Below, piece after piece: positions 25,701 to 37,700 of a stretch of DNA of 64,000 nucleotides; positions within the stretch are counted from its first letter, which is position 1, and each line of letters starts with the position of its first letter. The DNA comes from Hevea brasiliensis (Eukaryota > Streptophyta > Magnoliopsida > Malpighiales > Euphorbiaceae), in assembly GCF_030052815.1 (NCBI RefSeq), contig NC_079498.1, positions 89,428,273-89,492,272 on the forward strand, given 5' to 3'. Under the pieces are notes generated by a model, which saw only the letters and a list, made by a program, of their open reading frames with translations, ran no database searches and was not told where the DNA came from. Made by a program: the position numbers and the translations under genes.

Positions 25701-28700
25701 CAGCCTGGCCTTATATCTTTCAATTGAACCATCTGCTCTATGTTTCACAGTGAACACCCACTTACATCCAACTGGCTTTTTTCCCAGTGGAAGAGAAACA
25801 AGTTCCCATGTTTCATTCTTTGCCAGAGTTTTCATCTCCTCCACCATGGCTACCTTTCATTTTGTATCAAGACATGCTTTCTTCCAATTCTGTGGGATAG
25901 AAATAGAGGAAATAGACAATAGAAAGGCTCTTAGGATGGAGACAGAGAATCATAGGAAATGAAATTAGAGATGGGATGTTTAGTACAAGTTCTAACACAT
26001 TTTCTGAGAGCAATAGAAATATCAAGACCATTATCAGAAGAAGGAAGAGTAGACTGATAATTAAAATTAGACTTATCAGGAACCAAATGAGACTCATCAC
26101 ATACCTCAAGATGTTCAGGAATTGAATCCGGAGATTCCGGTCAATCAGTAGTTTCCTGCTCGATGGCTATATCTGTCTTGTTCCGCCAAGTATAGATTCT
26201 CAAATCAGGCCTATTCAGTCTCCCTCAAGATTTAAATGACTCTCCCTGAGTATCATTGTTAGGTATAGACTTTAAACCCAGATTTTCCCTTTGAAGTTGA
26301 AAGTTTGGAGAGGACAAAGAAGGGAAAGACACCTCTTCTTCCTTCCTATGCTCCCCCTGAAGAGGTGGATGAAAATAAGATTCAGATTCCCTAAAGATAA
26401 CATCCATGCTCACAAAATATTTCCGTGTAGGAGGGTGATAACACCTATACCCCTTTTGAGTACTGGAATAACCAATAAAGACACACTTGAGGGTCCGAGA
26501 TTCTAACTTCCCCCTATTAGGCTTGTTATGGAAAGTCAATCACTATGTTATGGAAAGTCAATCACTATATTATTTTTCTGTATATTTTGTATTCTGTATT
26601 CCTATTTAGGATTTCTTATTTAGGATTTCTTCCTAATTAGTAGAACATAATTATAGGAATCAATTGTATATATATACCCATGTACAGATTAATTGAAATC
26701 AATAAGAATCATCTCTTTCTACATGGTATGTCATCAATCTAGGGTGACTATTTGTTCTCACTACAGAGACCTTAGTGATCAACATTCCTCTCAACCCCTC
26801 ATTCCACCATAACCATTAAAGGACTTACGAGGTTTGGCTCTCGATCCTATTTATTTGCTTGATTTGTGATTTTGGGTTATTTTGCTGCTATAAGCACTTT
26901 GGATTAGCTTTTCTTTGTCTCAACAAATGGCAATAAGAATATTATTTTTGATGTGATTCGGTGATGACTAAGATCACGAACACAAACTTAATGGTTGTAG
27001 CATTGATAAGGATGATCACCTTACTAAAGATCCACCCACCGATAATACACGACAAACTTGGCTAAGGAGGATGCTCGATTGTTTTGAACTCGATTCATGG
27101 TGAGGTAATTAGTTTAATTAATCAATTTATTAAGGAATTGATGGATTACTTAGATTTTAATATCTCCGTATTTATGATGTTTGTAAGGCATTCTGAGAAA
27201 GAGGATAAGTCTCTCACGGCTTATTTTATGGATTTTAAGCGGGTATATGAGGAACTTAATGTATTGTTGCCTTTTAGTTACGATGTGAAAGTTATGAGTT
27301 TTCTTGCAAGCCTTCCTTGAGTATGATTCTTTAGATTTCCTCTTTGCATGAAACATTCACACGGGTCCTTACCCAATCTTGTGCTCTTATTGTAATCCAA
27401 ATGGACAGGTAATAGAAGAGGAAGTAGAGGAGGAATTAATGGAGAGGCTAGTTCTAATCGGGACTCAAGAGGAGTCATTTGTTATTATTGTCATGAGCAC
27501 AGCCATACAAAATATAATTGTCCGCAACTTCAAAGGAAAAGATGGCAAATATGGCGCAGAGGATTCTGCATCTCTAAAGCCTACGTAAATCCACTACATG
27601 CCTTGTGTCTTCCTCATCCAAATGGGTTATTGATTAATTCTAGTCTTCTATCTACTTTCTAATCGATGGTTCTACTTCTTGTGTTATGGGTTATTTCTTT
27701 GTCATTTTGTGTCTACCAAATTTCTCTTTTAATCTACTAGTAAACTTACCTTAAATTGTTTGTTTGTTATCTCAAATTATTGGTAGAGAAAAATCATGTC
27801 GCTTGTTTGCTCTTAACACCTCTTGAAGCTCATTGTAGATTGGGTCATCCTTCTTTGTCTACCATGAAGAAGTCGTGTCCTCAATACTAGAATGTGAGTG
27901 CAAAACATCATCAGAGTCAATACTTCATCCGAGTTAGTTCATTCGATGTTTGGGGTCCTACATCTAAAACTGGATTTCGTTATTTTGTTACTTTTGTTGA
28001 TGATTACTGTGTTATCTGGTTATATTTAATGAAAAATAGTTGTTTTCTATCTTTTGTACCTTTTGTAATGAAATCAAAACTCAATTTAATATTATATTAA
28101 GAAGTGACAATGCCAAAGAATACTTTTTATATGACACAAAATGGCATTCTTCATCTTCTTGTGTGGATACCCCATCCTAAAATGGCGTGGTCGAAAGAAA
28201 AATCGTCATCTTCTTGAGGTAACTCGTGCTCTTCTTTGATGAAAGTACCTAAACACTTTGGATGCAATTTCCACGGCATGTTTTTGATCAATCGAATGGG
28301 GATATTCCTTATACTACTTTGTTTCCTACAAAATCTTTGTTCCCTATTGAACGTATTTTGTTACTAAATTGGATCCAAAATCTCCCAAATGTGTCTTCTT
28401 GTTTCTCTCCTACTCTTAATCGTTATCTTGTTGATGTCACATTTTTGAGTCCACTCCATTTTTCCTCCATCAATGAGAGTCGGGGAGGAGGATGATCTCT
28501 TAATATATAACCAATGTCTAGTACTCTCGTTGTTCATGTTTATTCATCCTCCACGGGAGATCGATCATGATTCGATCTAGACTTACCCATTGCTCTTCGT
28601 AAAGTAAACGTTCATGTACTTACCCTATCTCTTCTTTTGTTTCTTATAATCAATTGTCTTCTTGTTCTCGGTGTTTTGTTACTTGGCTCGTGTGATGCTA

Positions 28701-31700
28701 TGAAAGAGGAAATGGAGGCTTTAGATGCTAATGGTACATGGGAACTATTGCCTTGTAAGAAAGCTATTGGTTGTAAATGGGTATATGCTAGGTTAAAAGC
28801 ACGCCTTGTAGCAAAAGGATATGCTCGGACATATGGGGTTGATTACTCGATACTTTTTCTCCTGTAGCTAAACTTACTTCTATTCGCTTGTTTATCTCTT
28901 TCTACATATGATTGGATCAATTGGATATCAAGAATGCTTTCCTTCATGGTGATCTTAAGAGGTGTATATGGAGCAACCACCGGGTTTGTTGCTGGTAAAG
29001 TTTGTAGGCTTGAAAGTCTCTTTATGGCTTGAAACAAAGTCCTAGGACATGGTTTGGGAGATGAATTTGGTATGCAAAAGAGTAAGTGTGATCACTCGAT
29101 TTTATATGGTCTAATTCTCTTGGTAGTCTATGTGGATGACATTGTCATGTATTTCATCTCTTAAAACCTTCCTCCAAACCAAAGACTTGGGATTGTTAAA
29201 GTATTTCGTTATGAGAAGTAAGAAGGGTATTTTCTTGTCTCAAAGAAAATATATCATCGATCTATGAAAATTAGGTGCTAAGCCTTGTAGCGCACCAATG
29301 ACTCCAACTTTACGGGGATAGTGAGTTGTTTGAAGATCCAGAGAAGATTGGTAGGAAAATTAAACTACCTGACATTGCTTATGCCGTTAGTGTGGTAAGT
29401 CGGTTTATGTCTTCCCATGCTCATTGGGAAGCCTTGGAACAAATCTTGTGTTATCAGAAGAGGTTTGCTATATGGTAATCATGGGCATTTGAATGTTGAA
29501 TGTTTTGGATATTGCTTTTTATTGGAGGAAATTTGGTGTCTTGGAGAAGCAAGAAGCGAGTGTAGTTTCTCGATCTAGTGCTGAATCCGAATCTGAGCCA
29601 TGATGTGAGGTAATGTGGATACTTCAATTACTAGATGAGTTTTAAGACCTCGAAATTGTGGTGTGATAATCGCTCTTCATATTGCTTCTAATCCGGTGTT
29701 TCATGCCAAACATATTGAGATTGATTGTCACTTTATTCGTGAAAAGATTCAACAATCATCTCAACAGAACACATCAAAGATATTTTCACAAAAGCTCTTA
29801 ATGGAGCTAGGATTGACTACATTTGTAACAAGTTGGGCATGATTAACATCTATGCTCCAACTTGAGGGGGAGTGTTATGGAAAGTCAATCACTATATCAT
29901 TTTTCTGTATATTTTGTATTCTGTATTCCTATTTAGGATTTCTTATTTAAGATTTCTTCCTAATTAGTAGTGTTATGGAAAGTCAATCATTATATTATTT
30001 CTGTGTATATTCTGTATTCTGTATTCCTATTTAGGATTTCTTATTTAGGATTTCTTCCTAATTAGTATAACACAATTATAGGAATCAATTGTATATAAAT
30101 ACTTATGTACAGATTAATTGAAATAAATGAGAATCATCTCTTTCTACATGGTATCAGAGCAGGTCATCTATCTAGGGTGATTATTTGTTCTCACCACCAA
30201 TCAACATTTCATTCCACACCATTAAATTTGCTTGATTTGTGATTTTGGATTATTTACTTTGGATAGTTTTCTTTGTCTCAACAAATGGCACAATAAGAAT
30301 GTTATTGATGACTAAGATCACGGAACACAAACTTAATGGTTAGCATTGATAAGGATGATCACCTTACTAAAGATCCACATGATACACAACAAACTTGGCT
30401 AAGGGAGGATGCTCGGTTGTTTTGTGAGGTAATTAGTTTAATTAATCGAATTTGTTAAGGAATTGATGGATTACTTAGATTTTAATATCTCCGTATTTAT
30501 GATGTTTGTAAGGCATTCGAGAAAGAGAATAAGTCTCTCACGGCTTATTTTATGGATTTAACTTAATGTATTGTTGCCTTTTAGTTGTTATGAGTTTTCT
30601 AGATTTTCTCTTTGCATGAAACATTCACACGGGTCCTTCATACAGAGTACCCAATCTTAATCCAAATGGACAACGGGTAATAGAAGAGGAAGTAGAGGAG
30701 GAATTAATGGAGAGGCTAGTTCGAGGAGTCATTTGTTATTATTGTCATGAGATACAAAATATAATTGTCGATGGCAAATATGGCCATCTCTAAAGCCTAC
30801 AAATCCACTACATGCCTTGTGTCTTCCTCATCCAAATGGGTTATTGATTAATTCTAGTCTTCTATCTACTTTGATGGTTCTACTTCTTGTGTTATGGGTG
30901 ACTTCATCAATTTCTTTGTCATTTTGTGTCTATCAAATTTCTCTTTAATCTACTTAGTAAACTTACTTAAATTGTTCTATTTCCTTTTTGAAAATCATGT
31001 CGCTTGTTTGCTCCAATACCTTAACACCTCTTGAAGCTCATTGTAGATTGGGTCATCCTTCTTTGTCTACCATGAAGAAGTTGTGTCGAGTTAGTTCATT
31101 CGATGTTTGGGGTCCTATTTTGTTACTTTTGTTGATGATTACTTATATTTAATGAAGAAGTAATGAAATCAAAACTCAATTTAATATTTATATGACACAA
31201 AATGGCATTCTTCATGTGTGGATACCCCATCCTAAAATGATGAAAGTACCTAAACACTTTATGTTTTTGATCAATCGATATTCCTTATACTACTTTGTTT
31301 CCTACAAAATCTTTGTTGTTACTAAATTGGATCCAAAATCTCCCAAATGTGTCTTTCTTTTGTTTCTCTCCTACTCTTAATCGTTATCTTGTTGATGTCA
31401 TATTTTTGAGTCCACTCCATTTTTTCCTCCATCATGGGAGGAGGATGATCTCTTAATATATTGTTCATGTTTATTCGATCCTCCACGATCTAGACTTACC
31501 CATATACTTACCCTATCTCTTCTTTTGTTTCTTATAATCAATTGTCTTCTTGTTTGTTTTGTTACTTGATGCTATGAAAGAGGAAATGGAGGCTTTAGAT
31601 GCTAATGGTACATGGGAACTATTGCTAAGAAAGCTATTGGTTGTAAATGGGTATATCATATGGGGTTGATTACTAGCTAAACTTACTTCTATTTTGTTTA

Positions 31701-34700
31701 TCTCTTTCATATGATTGGCATCAATTGGATATCAAGAATGCTTTCCTTCATGGTGATCTTCGGAAGAGGTGTATATGGAGCAACCAAAAGTCTCTTTATG
31801 GCTTGAAACAAAGTCCTAGGACATGGTTTGGGAGATAATTTGGTATGCAAAAGAGTAAGTGTGATCACAATTCTCTTGGTAGTCTATGTGGATGACATTG
31901 TCATCTATTTCATCTCTTAAAACCTTCCTCCAAACAAAGACTTGGGATTGTTAAAGTATTTCGTTATGAGAAGTAAGAAGGGTATTTTCTTGTCTCAAAG
32001 AAAATATATCATCGATCGAAAATTAGGTGCTAAGCATAGTGAGTTGTTTGAAGATCAGATTGGTAGGAAAATTAAACTACCTGACATTGCTTATGCCGTT
32101 AGTGTGGTAAGTCGGTTTATGTCTTCCAAGCCTTGGAACAAATCTTGTGTTATGAAGAGGTTTGCTATATGGTAATCATGGGCATTTGAATGTTGAATGT
32201 TTTGGAGGTCAAGCGTTTTTATTGGAGGAAATTTGGTGTCTTGGAGAATCAGTGTAGTTTCTCGATCTAGTATGTGAGGTAATGTGGATACTTCAATTAC
32301 TAGATGAGTTTTAAGACCTCGAAATTGTGGTGTGATAATCCTTCATATTGCTTCTAATCTGTTTCATGAACCAAACATATTGAGATTGATTGTCACTTTA
32401 TTCGTGAAAAGATTCAACAACAGATCATCTCAGATATTTTCACAAAAGCTCTTAATGGAGCTAGGATTGACTACATTTGTAACAAGTTGGGCATGATTAA
32501 CATCTATGCTCCAACGTTATGGAAAGTCAATCACTATATCATTTTATATTTTGTATATTCCTATTTAGGATTTCTTATTTAAGATTTCTTCCTAATTAGT
32601 AGTGTTATGGAAAGTCAATCATTATATTATTTACGTGTATATTATTTAGGATTTCTTATTTAGGATTTCTTCCTAATTAGTATAACACAATTATAGGAAT
32701 CAATTGTATATAAATACTTATGTACAGATTAATTGAAATAAATGAGAATCATCTCTTTCTACATGGTATTCATCTATCTAGGGTGATTATTTGTTCTCAC
32801 CACAATCCCCTCATTCCACACACCATTAAAGGACATTTGCTTGATTTGTGATTTTGGATTATTTTGTCTTTGGATTAGTTTTCTTTGTCTCAACAAATGG
32901 CGGACAATAAGAATGTTATTCGATGTGATTGATGACTAAGATCACGGAACACAAACTTAATGGTTGTGGAATAACATTGATAAGGATGATCACCTTACTA
33001 AAGATCCACGATGATACACAACAAACTTGGCTAAGGGAGGATGCTCGGTTGTTTGTGAGGTAATTAGTTTAATTAATCAATTGATGGATTACTTAGATTT
33101 AATATCTCCGTATTTATGATGTTTGTAAGGCATTCGAAAGAGAATAAGTCTCTCACGGCTTATTTTATGGATTTTATATGAGGAACTTAATGTATTGTTG
33201 CCTTTTAGTTACGATGTGAAAGTTTTATGAGTTTTCTGCTAAATCTCATTCTTAGATTTCCTCTTTGCATGAAACATTAATCCAAATGGACATAATAGAA
33301 GAGGAAGTAGAGGAGGAATTAATGGAACTCAAGAGGAGTCATTTGTTATCCATACAAAATATAATTGTGAGGAAAACATCTCTAAAGCCTACGTAAATCC
33401 ACTACATGCCTTGTGTCTTCCTCATCCAAATGGGTTATTGATTAGTCTTCTATCTACTTTATGGTTCTACTTCTTGTGTTATGGGTAATTTCTTTGTCAT
33501 TTTGTGTCTACCAAATTTCTTTTAATCTACTAGTAAACTTACGCTCCAATACCTTAACACCTCTTGAAGCTCATTGTAGATTGGGTCATCCTTCTTTGTC
33601 TACCATGAAGAAGTTGGCAAAACATCATGAGTTAGTTCATTCGATGTTTGGGGTCCTTTATTTTGTTACTTTTGTTGATGATTACGTTATATTTAATGAA
33701 GAATAGTTGTTTATCTTTTGTGCCTTTTGTAATGAAATCAAAACTCAATTTAATATTAATATTAAGAAGTGACAATGCTAAAGAATATTTTTTATATGAC
33801 ACAAAATGGCATTATTCATATACCCCATCCCAAAATGGCGTGGCGAAAGAAAAACTTCTTTGTTCCTAAACACTTTATGTTTTTGATCAATCGTATGCCT
33901 TCTAATGGGGATATTCCTTATTACAAAATTTTTGTTTCGTATTTTTGTTGTACTTGTTTCGTGATGTTCATGTTACTAAATTGGATCCAAAGTCTCTCAA
34001 ATGTGTCTTCTTGTTTCTCTCCTACTCTTAATCGTTATCTTGTTGATGTCACATTTTTGAGTCCACTCCATTTTTCTCAATCATAAGATGATATCTTAAT
34101 ATTGTTCATGTTTATTCTATCTCTTCTTTTGTTTCTTATAATCAATTGTCTTCTTGTTCTCGGTGTTTTGTTACTTCTTTAGACTCTATTCCCATCCATG
34201 AAAGAGGAAATTGAGGCTTTAGATGCTAATGGTACATGTAAGAAAGCTATTGGTTGCAAATGGGTATGGATATGTACATATGGGGTTGATTACTCGACAC
34301 TTTTAGCTAAACTTAGCTTGTTTATCTCTTTGGATATCAAGAATGCCTTCCTTCATGGTGATCTAAGTCTCTTTATGGCTTGAAACAAAGTCCGAATTTG
34401 GTATGCAAAAGAGTAAGTGTGATCATTTTATAGTAGTCTATGTGGATGACATTATCATTATTTCATCTCTTAAAACCTTCCTCCAAACAAAGACTTGGGA
34501 TTATTAAAGTATTTTTATTTTCTTGTCTCAAAGAAAATATGTCGAAAATTAGGTGCTAAGCCTTGTAGTGCACCAATGACTCCAAATTTAATAGTGAGTT
34601 ATTTGAAGATCAGATTGGTAGGAAAATTGAACTACAAGCCTTGGGACAAATCTTGTAAGAGGTTTGTTATATGGTAATCATGGGCATTTGAATGTTGAAT

Positions 34701-37700
34701 GTTTGCATTTTTGTTGAAGGAAATTTGGTGTCTTGATGTGAGGTAATGTGGATATTTCAATTACTAGATGAATTGATTGTCACTTTGTGATCATCTCAGA
34801 TATTTATTTGTAACAAGTTGGGCATGATTAACATCTATGCTCCAACGTTATGGAAAGTCAATCATTATATTATTTCTTCCTAATTAGTATAACACAATTA
34901 TAGGAATCAATTGTATATAAATACCCATGTACAGATTAATTGAAATAAATGAGAATCATCTCTTTCTACAAGTAGAACATAATTATAGGAATCAATTGTA
35001 TATATATACCCATGTACAGATTAATTGAAATCAATAAGAATCATCTCTTTCTACAAGGCTGATGAACAAAGCAAACACAACCAAAGACCTTGAAGGAATA
35101 ATATATGAATTTTTACCTTGCAAAACCTCTAAAGGACCCTTGAAACTCCAAGGTCTGAAGTGGCATCCTGTTAATAAGATACACAGCAGAAAGAATAGCA
35201 TCCCCCCAGTAAGGTTTGAGAATATTCATTGTGAACATAAGAGACCTAACAACCTTAAGTAAGTGCCTATTTTTTCTTTCAGACACCCCATTTTAAGTAC
35301 TAGTATTAACACAACTAGTCTGATGTAAAATTCCATTTGACTTTAAATACTCATGAAAAACTCCATTCATATATTCTGTGCCATTATTAGTTCTCAGTAT
35401 TTTAACATGAGCATCAAACTGGGTGCTAATCATTTTGTGAAACTACTGAAAACATGAAAATACTTCATTTTTCCCTTTCATCAGATATACCTAAGTTAAC
35501 CTACTACAACAATCAATAAAGATCACAATCCATCTATAACTTGATAAAGATACAGTTTGAGCAGGCCCCCGCACATCAGAATGGATAGTCATAAAAGAAA
35601 CTGAAGCCTTATTATTTATTGTAGGATAAGATTGTCTAGTATGTTTGGCAAACTCACAAGGATCACATACTAACAATTTAGTTTTGCATTTCTTAAACAA
35701 AAGAGGATAAAGTTTCTCTAAAATAGTAAATGAAGGATGTCCAAGTCTCCTATGCCACTGGATAATTTCTTCCTCAACACCCATAAACTATCCCAACATG
35801 GCCTGATCAACACAATCATTCAATAAATATAGCCCATCTTGCAGTCTACCACTGCTAATCATTCTCCCAGTTATCAACTCCTGAAATACACAGTGGGTAG
35901 GAAAAAAATTCAATTTTATAGTTAAGAGTTTTTGTGATAGAACTGACAGACAGAAGGTTAATAGGAAAGCTAGGCATATGTAAAACAGTACTAAGACTTA
36001 TATTAGGAGTGCATTTAATAGAACCTATTCCAGAAACACTAGATAAAGATCCATTTGCAAGTGATGAAGATGATATTGCTATGATTGCAAGAAGATTCAA
36101 GAAAGTTCAAAATATAAGAAATTTCTAAGGAAGTATTCTCCCAAAGGTGAAACAAAGCAAGAATCAAAGTGAGATCAAATGCTTTGAATGCAACAAACCT
36201 GGCCACATCAAGCCAAATTGTCCTAAACTGAAAAAGAAGAATTCAAAGGATAAGAGCAAGAAAGCATTAGTTGCTGGTTCGAAAGATAGTGATGACTCAT
36301 CAAGTGACAACTCAAATGACAAGGAGATTGCACACATTTGTCTCACGGCTCTAGAAGAGAACAACTCACCAAAGAGAAAGCAACAATGAGGTAAATAATT
36401 CTGAATCTCTTAGTATTGAAGAATATGAAGATGCATTTGCCAAATTATATGAAGAATATAAAATTTATAAGAAAAGATCTTCTTCAAACAAAGAAATTGC
36501 TTCTTTAAGATCAGAAAATATTTCTATGAGCATTGCTATGCAAAAGAACAAGTTTTATAAAAATCAAATGCTTTTATTTGATGAGTTGAAAAAGGAGTTA
36601 GAAGATTCAAAAACTACTTGTGAAAACTCATCGATAAAAACAAGATTTAGGAAGCCAAGGTAGAACATTTGACAAATGATTTAGCTAAATTCACTAATGG
36701 CAAACAAATTCTCGATACTTTACTTGGTTCTCAAAGATTATCAAATTAAAAATCTAGTCTTGGTTATGATGGATTCATGCATTATGGCAAATACAAAAAT
36801 TTTTAAAATTTCTTTGTAAAAGATTCATCTTTTTCATTATCAAATGTCTATTGTAATCCAAATGGTCATATAGTTAGTCATTGTCCCATAAGAAAAGGTT
36901 CCTTAAAGGTGAAAAAGAATTGGCACCTAAAGGAATAGTTTCTAATGTCTCTAACCCCCAAGGACCCAAATTTGCTTGGGTACCTAAGAAATAATCAACT
37001 AATTTTAGGTATGCCTTCGAAGTAAGCAAGAATGTGAATAGTTGTATGTTGATAGTTCTCGCTCAAGGCACATGATTGGAGACAAGGAAAAATTCTCAAA
37101 CCTTACCATAAAAAGTGGTAGACATATGAGATTTGGTGACAAAGGCAAAGCTTACATCATTGACAGTGGCTCCATTGGGAAGAATCCAAGCATAAAGATG
37201 TTGCACTAGTTGAAGGTTTGAAATTCAATCTTCTTAGTGTAAGTCAACTATGTGATAAAGGTTACAAAGTTATTTTTAATTCTTCACATTATAAGATTAG
37301 AAGTTTGGATGATGATCATGCATTGTTCATTGCATCTAGAAGTGAAATGGTATATTTGCTTGATTTGAATGATATTGAACATGGAAATGAAGGTGCCTTG
37401 CGTCTCTTAAAACCTATCTCTTAAAACCGGATTAGAAGAAATATGGAGAGCAGCTTGATTATCACACCACAATTTTGCAGGCAGGGAGTCTTAAAACCTA
37501 TCTCATCTAGTAATTGAAGTATCCACATTACCTCACATACTGATTGTGCCATGGCTCTGTATTCCGATTCAACACTAGATCGAGAAACTACACTCTGCTT
37601 CTTGCTTCTCCAAGACACCAAATTTCCTCCAACAAAAATGCAATATCCAGTAGTTGACCTCCTGTCAATCTTAGATCTAGCCCAGTCGGCATCTGAAAAA

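Larger units (their letters stand above)
26524..35055 (+). mobile_element. Self-nested tandem array of D-family Copia elements
   Basis: An 8.5-kb plus-strand insertion in Copia B, flanked by the 5-bp duplication AGGCT (26519-26523 and 35056-35060). Order: LTR (26524-26723), body 1, left half of an LTR (29873-29970), full LTR (29971-30148), body 2, left half LTR (32516-32602), full LTR (32603-32763), body 3, LTR (34847-34970), right half LTR (34971-35055). Left halves end in AGTAG and the right half starts with AGTAG, so an inner element inserted into the outer 3' LTR. The repeated half-LTR plus full-LTR junction then points to unequal crossing-over. Confidence 0.9.
24179..36058 (-). mobile_element. 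Copia element B, split by the array
   Basis: Minus-strand Copia element in two parts, 24179-26523 and 35056-36058, separated by the 8.5-kb array and rejoining at a duplicated AGGCT. Reading right to left: protease end, GAG-pre-integrase, integrase, linker, RT, RNase H, LTR. The 5' LTR and gag are missing. The break at about 36058 falls inside the protease region and abuts element S gag. Confidence 0.88.

Noticed and set aside
25375..25962. Overlapping plus-strand frames in Copia B
   Set aside because: Antisense shadows of the reverse transcriptase on the minus strand.
27278..27478. Minus-strand frames across the array bodies
   Set aside because: Antisense shadows of eroded gag-pol sequence; the coding sense is plus.
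30149..30165. tRNA-like sequence tggtatcagagcagg
   Set aside because: This is the retrotransposon primer-binding site complementary to an initiator Met tRNA, not a tRNA gene. The same holds for 41737-41753.
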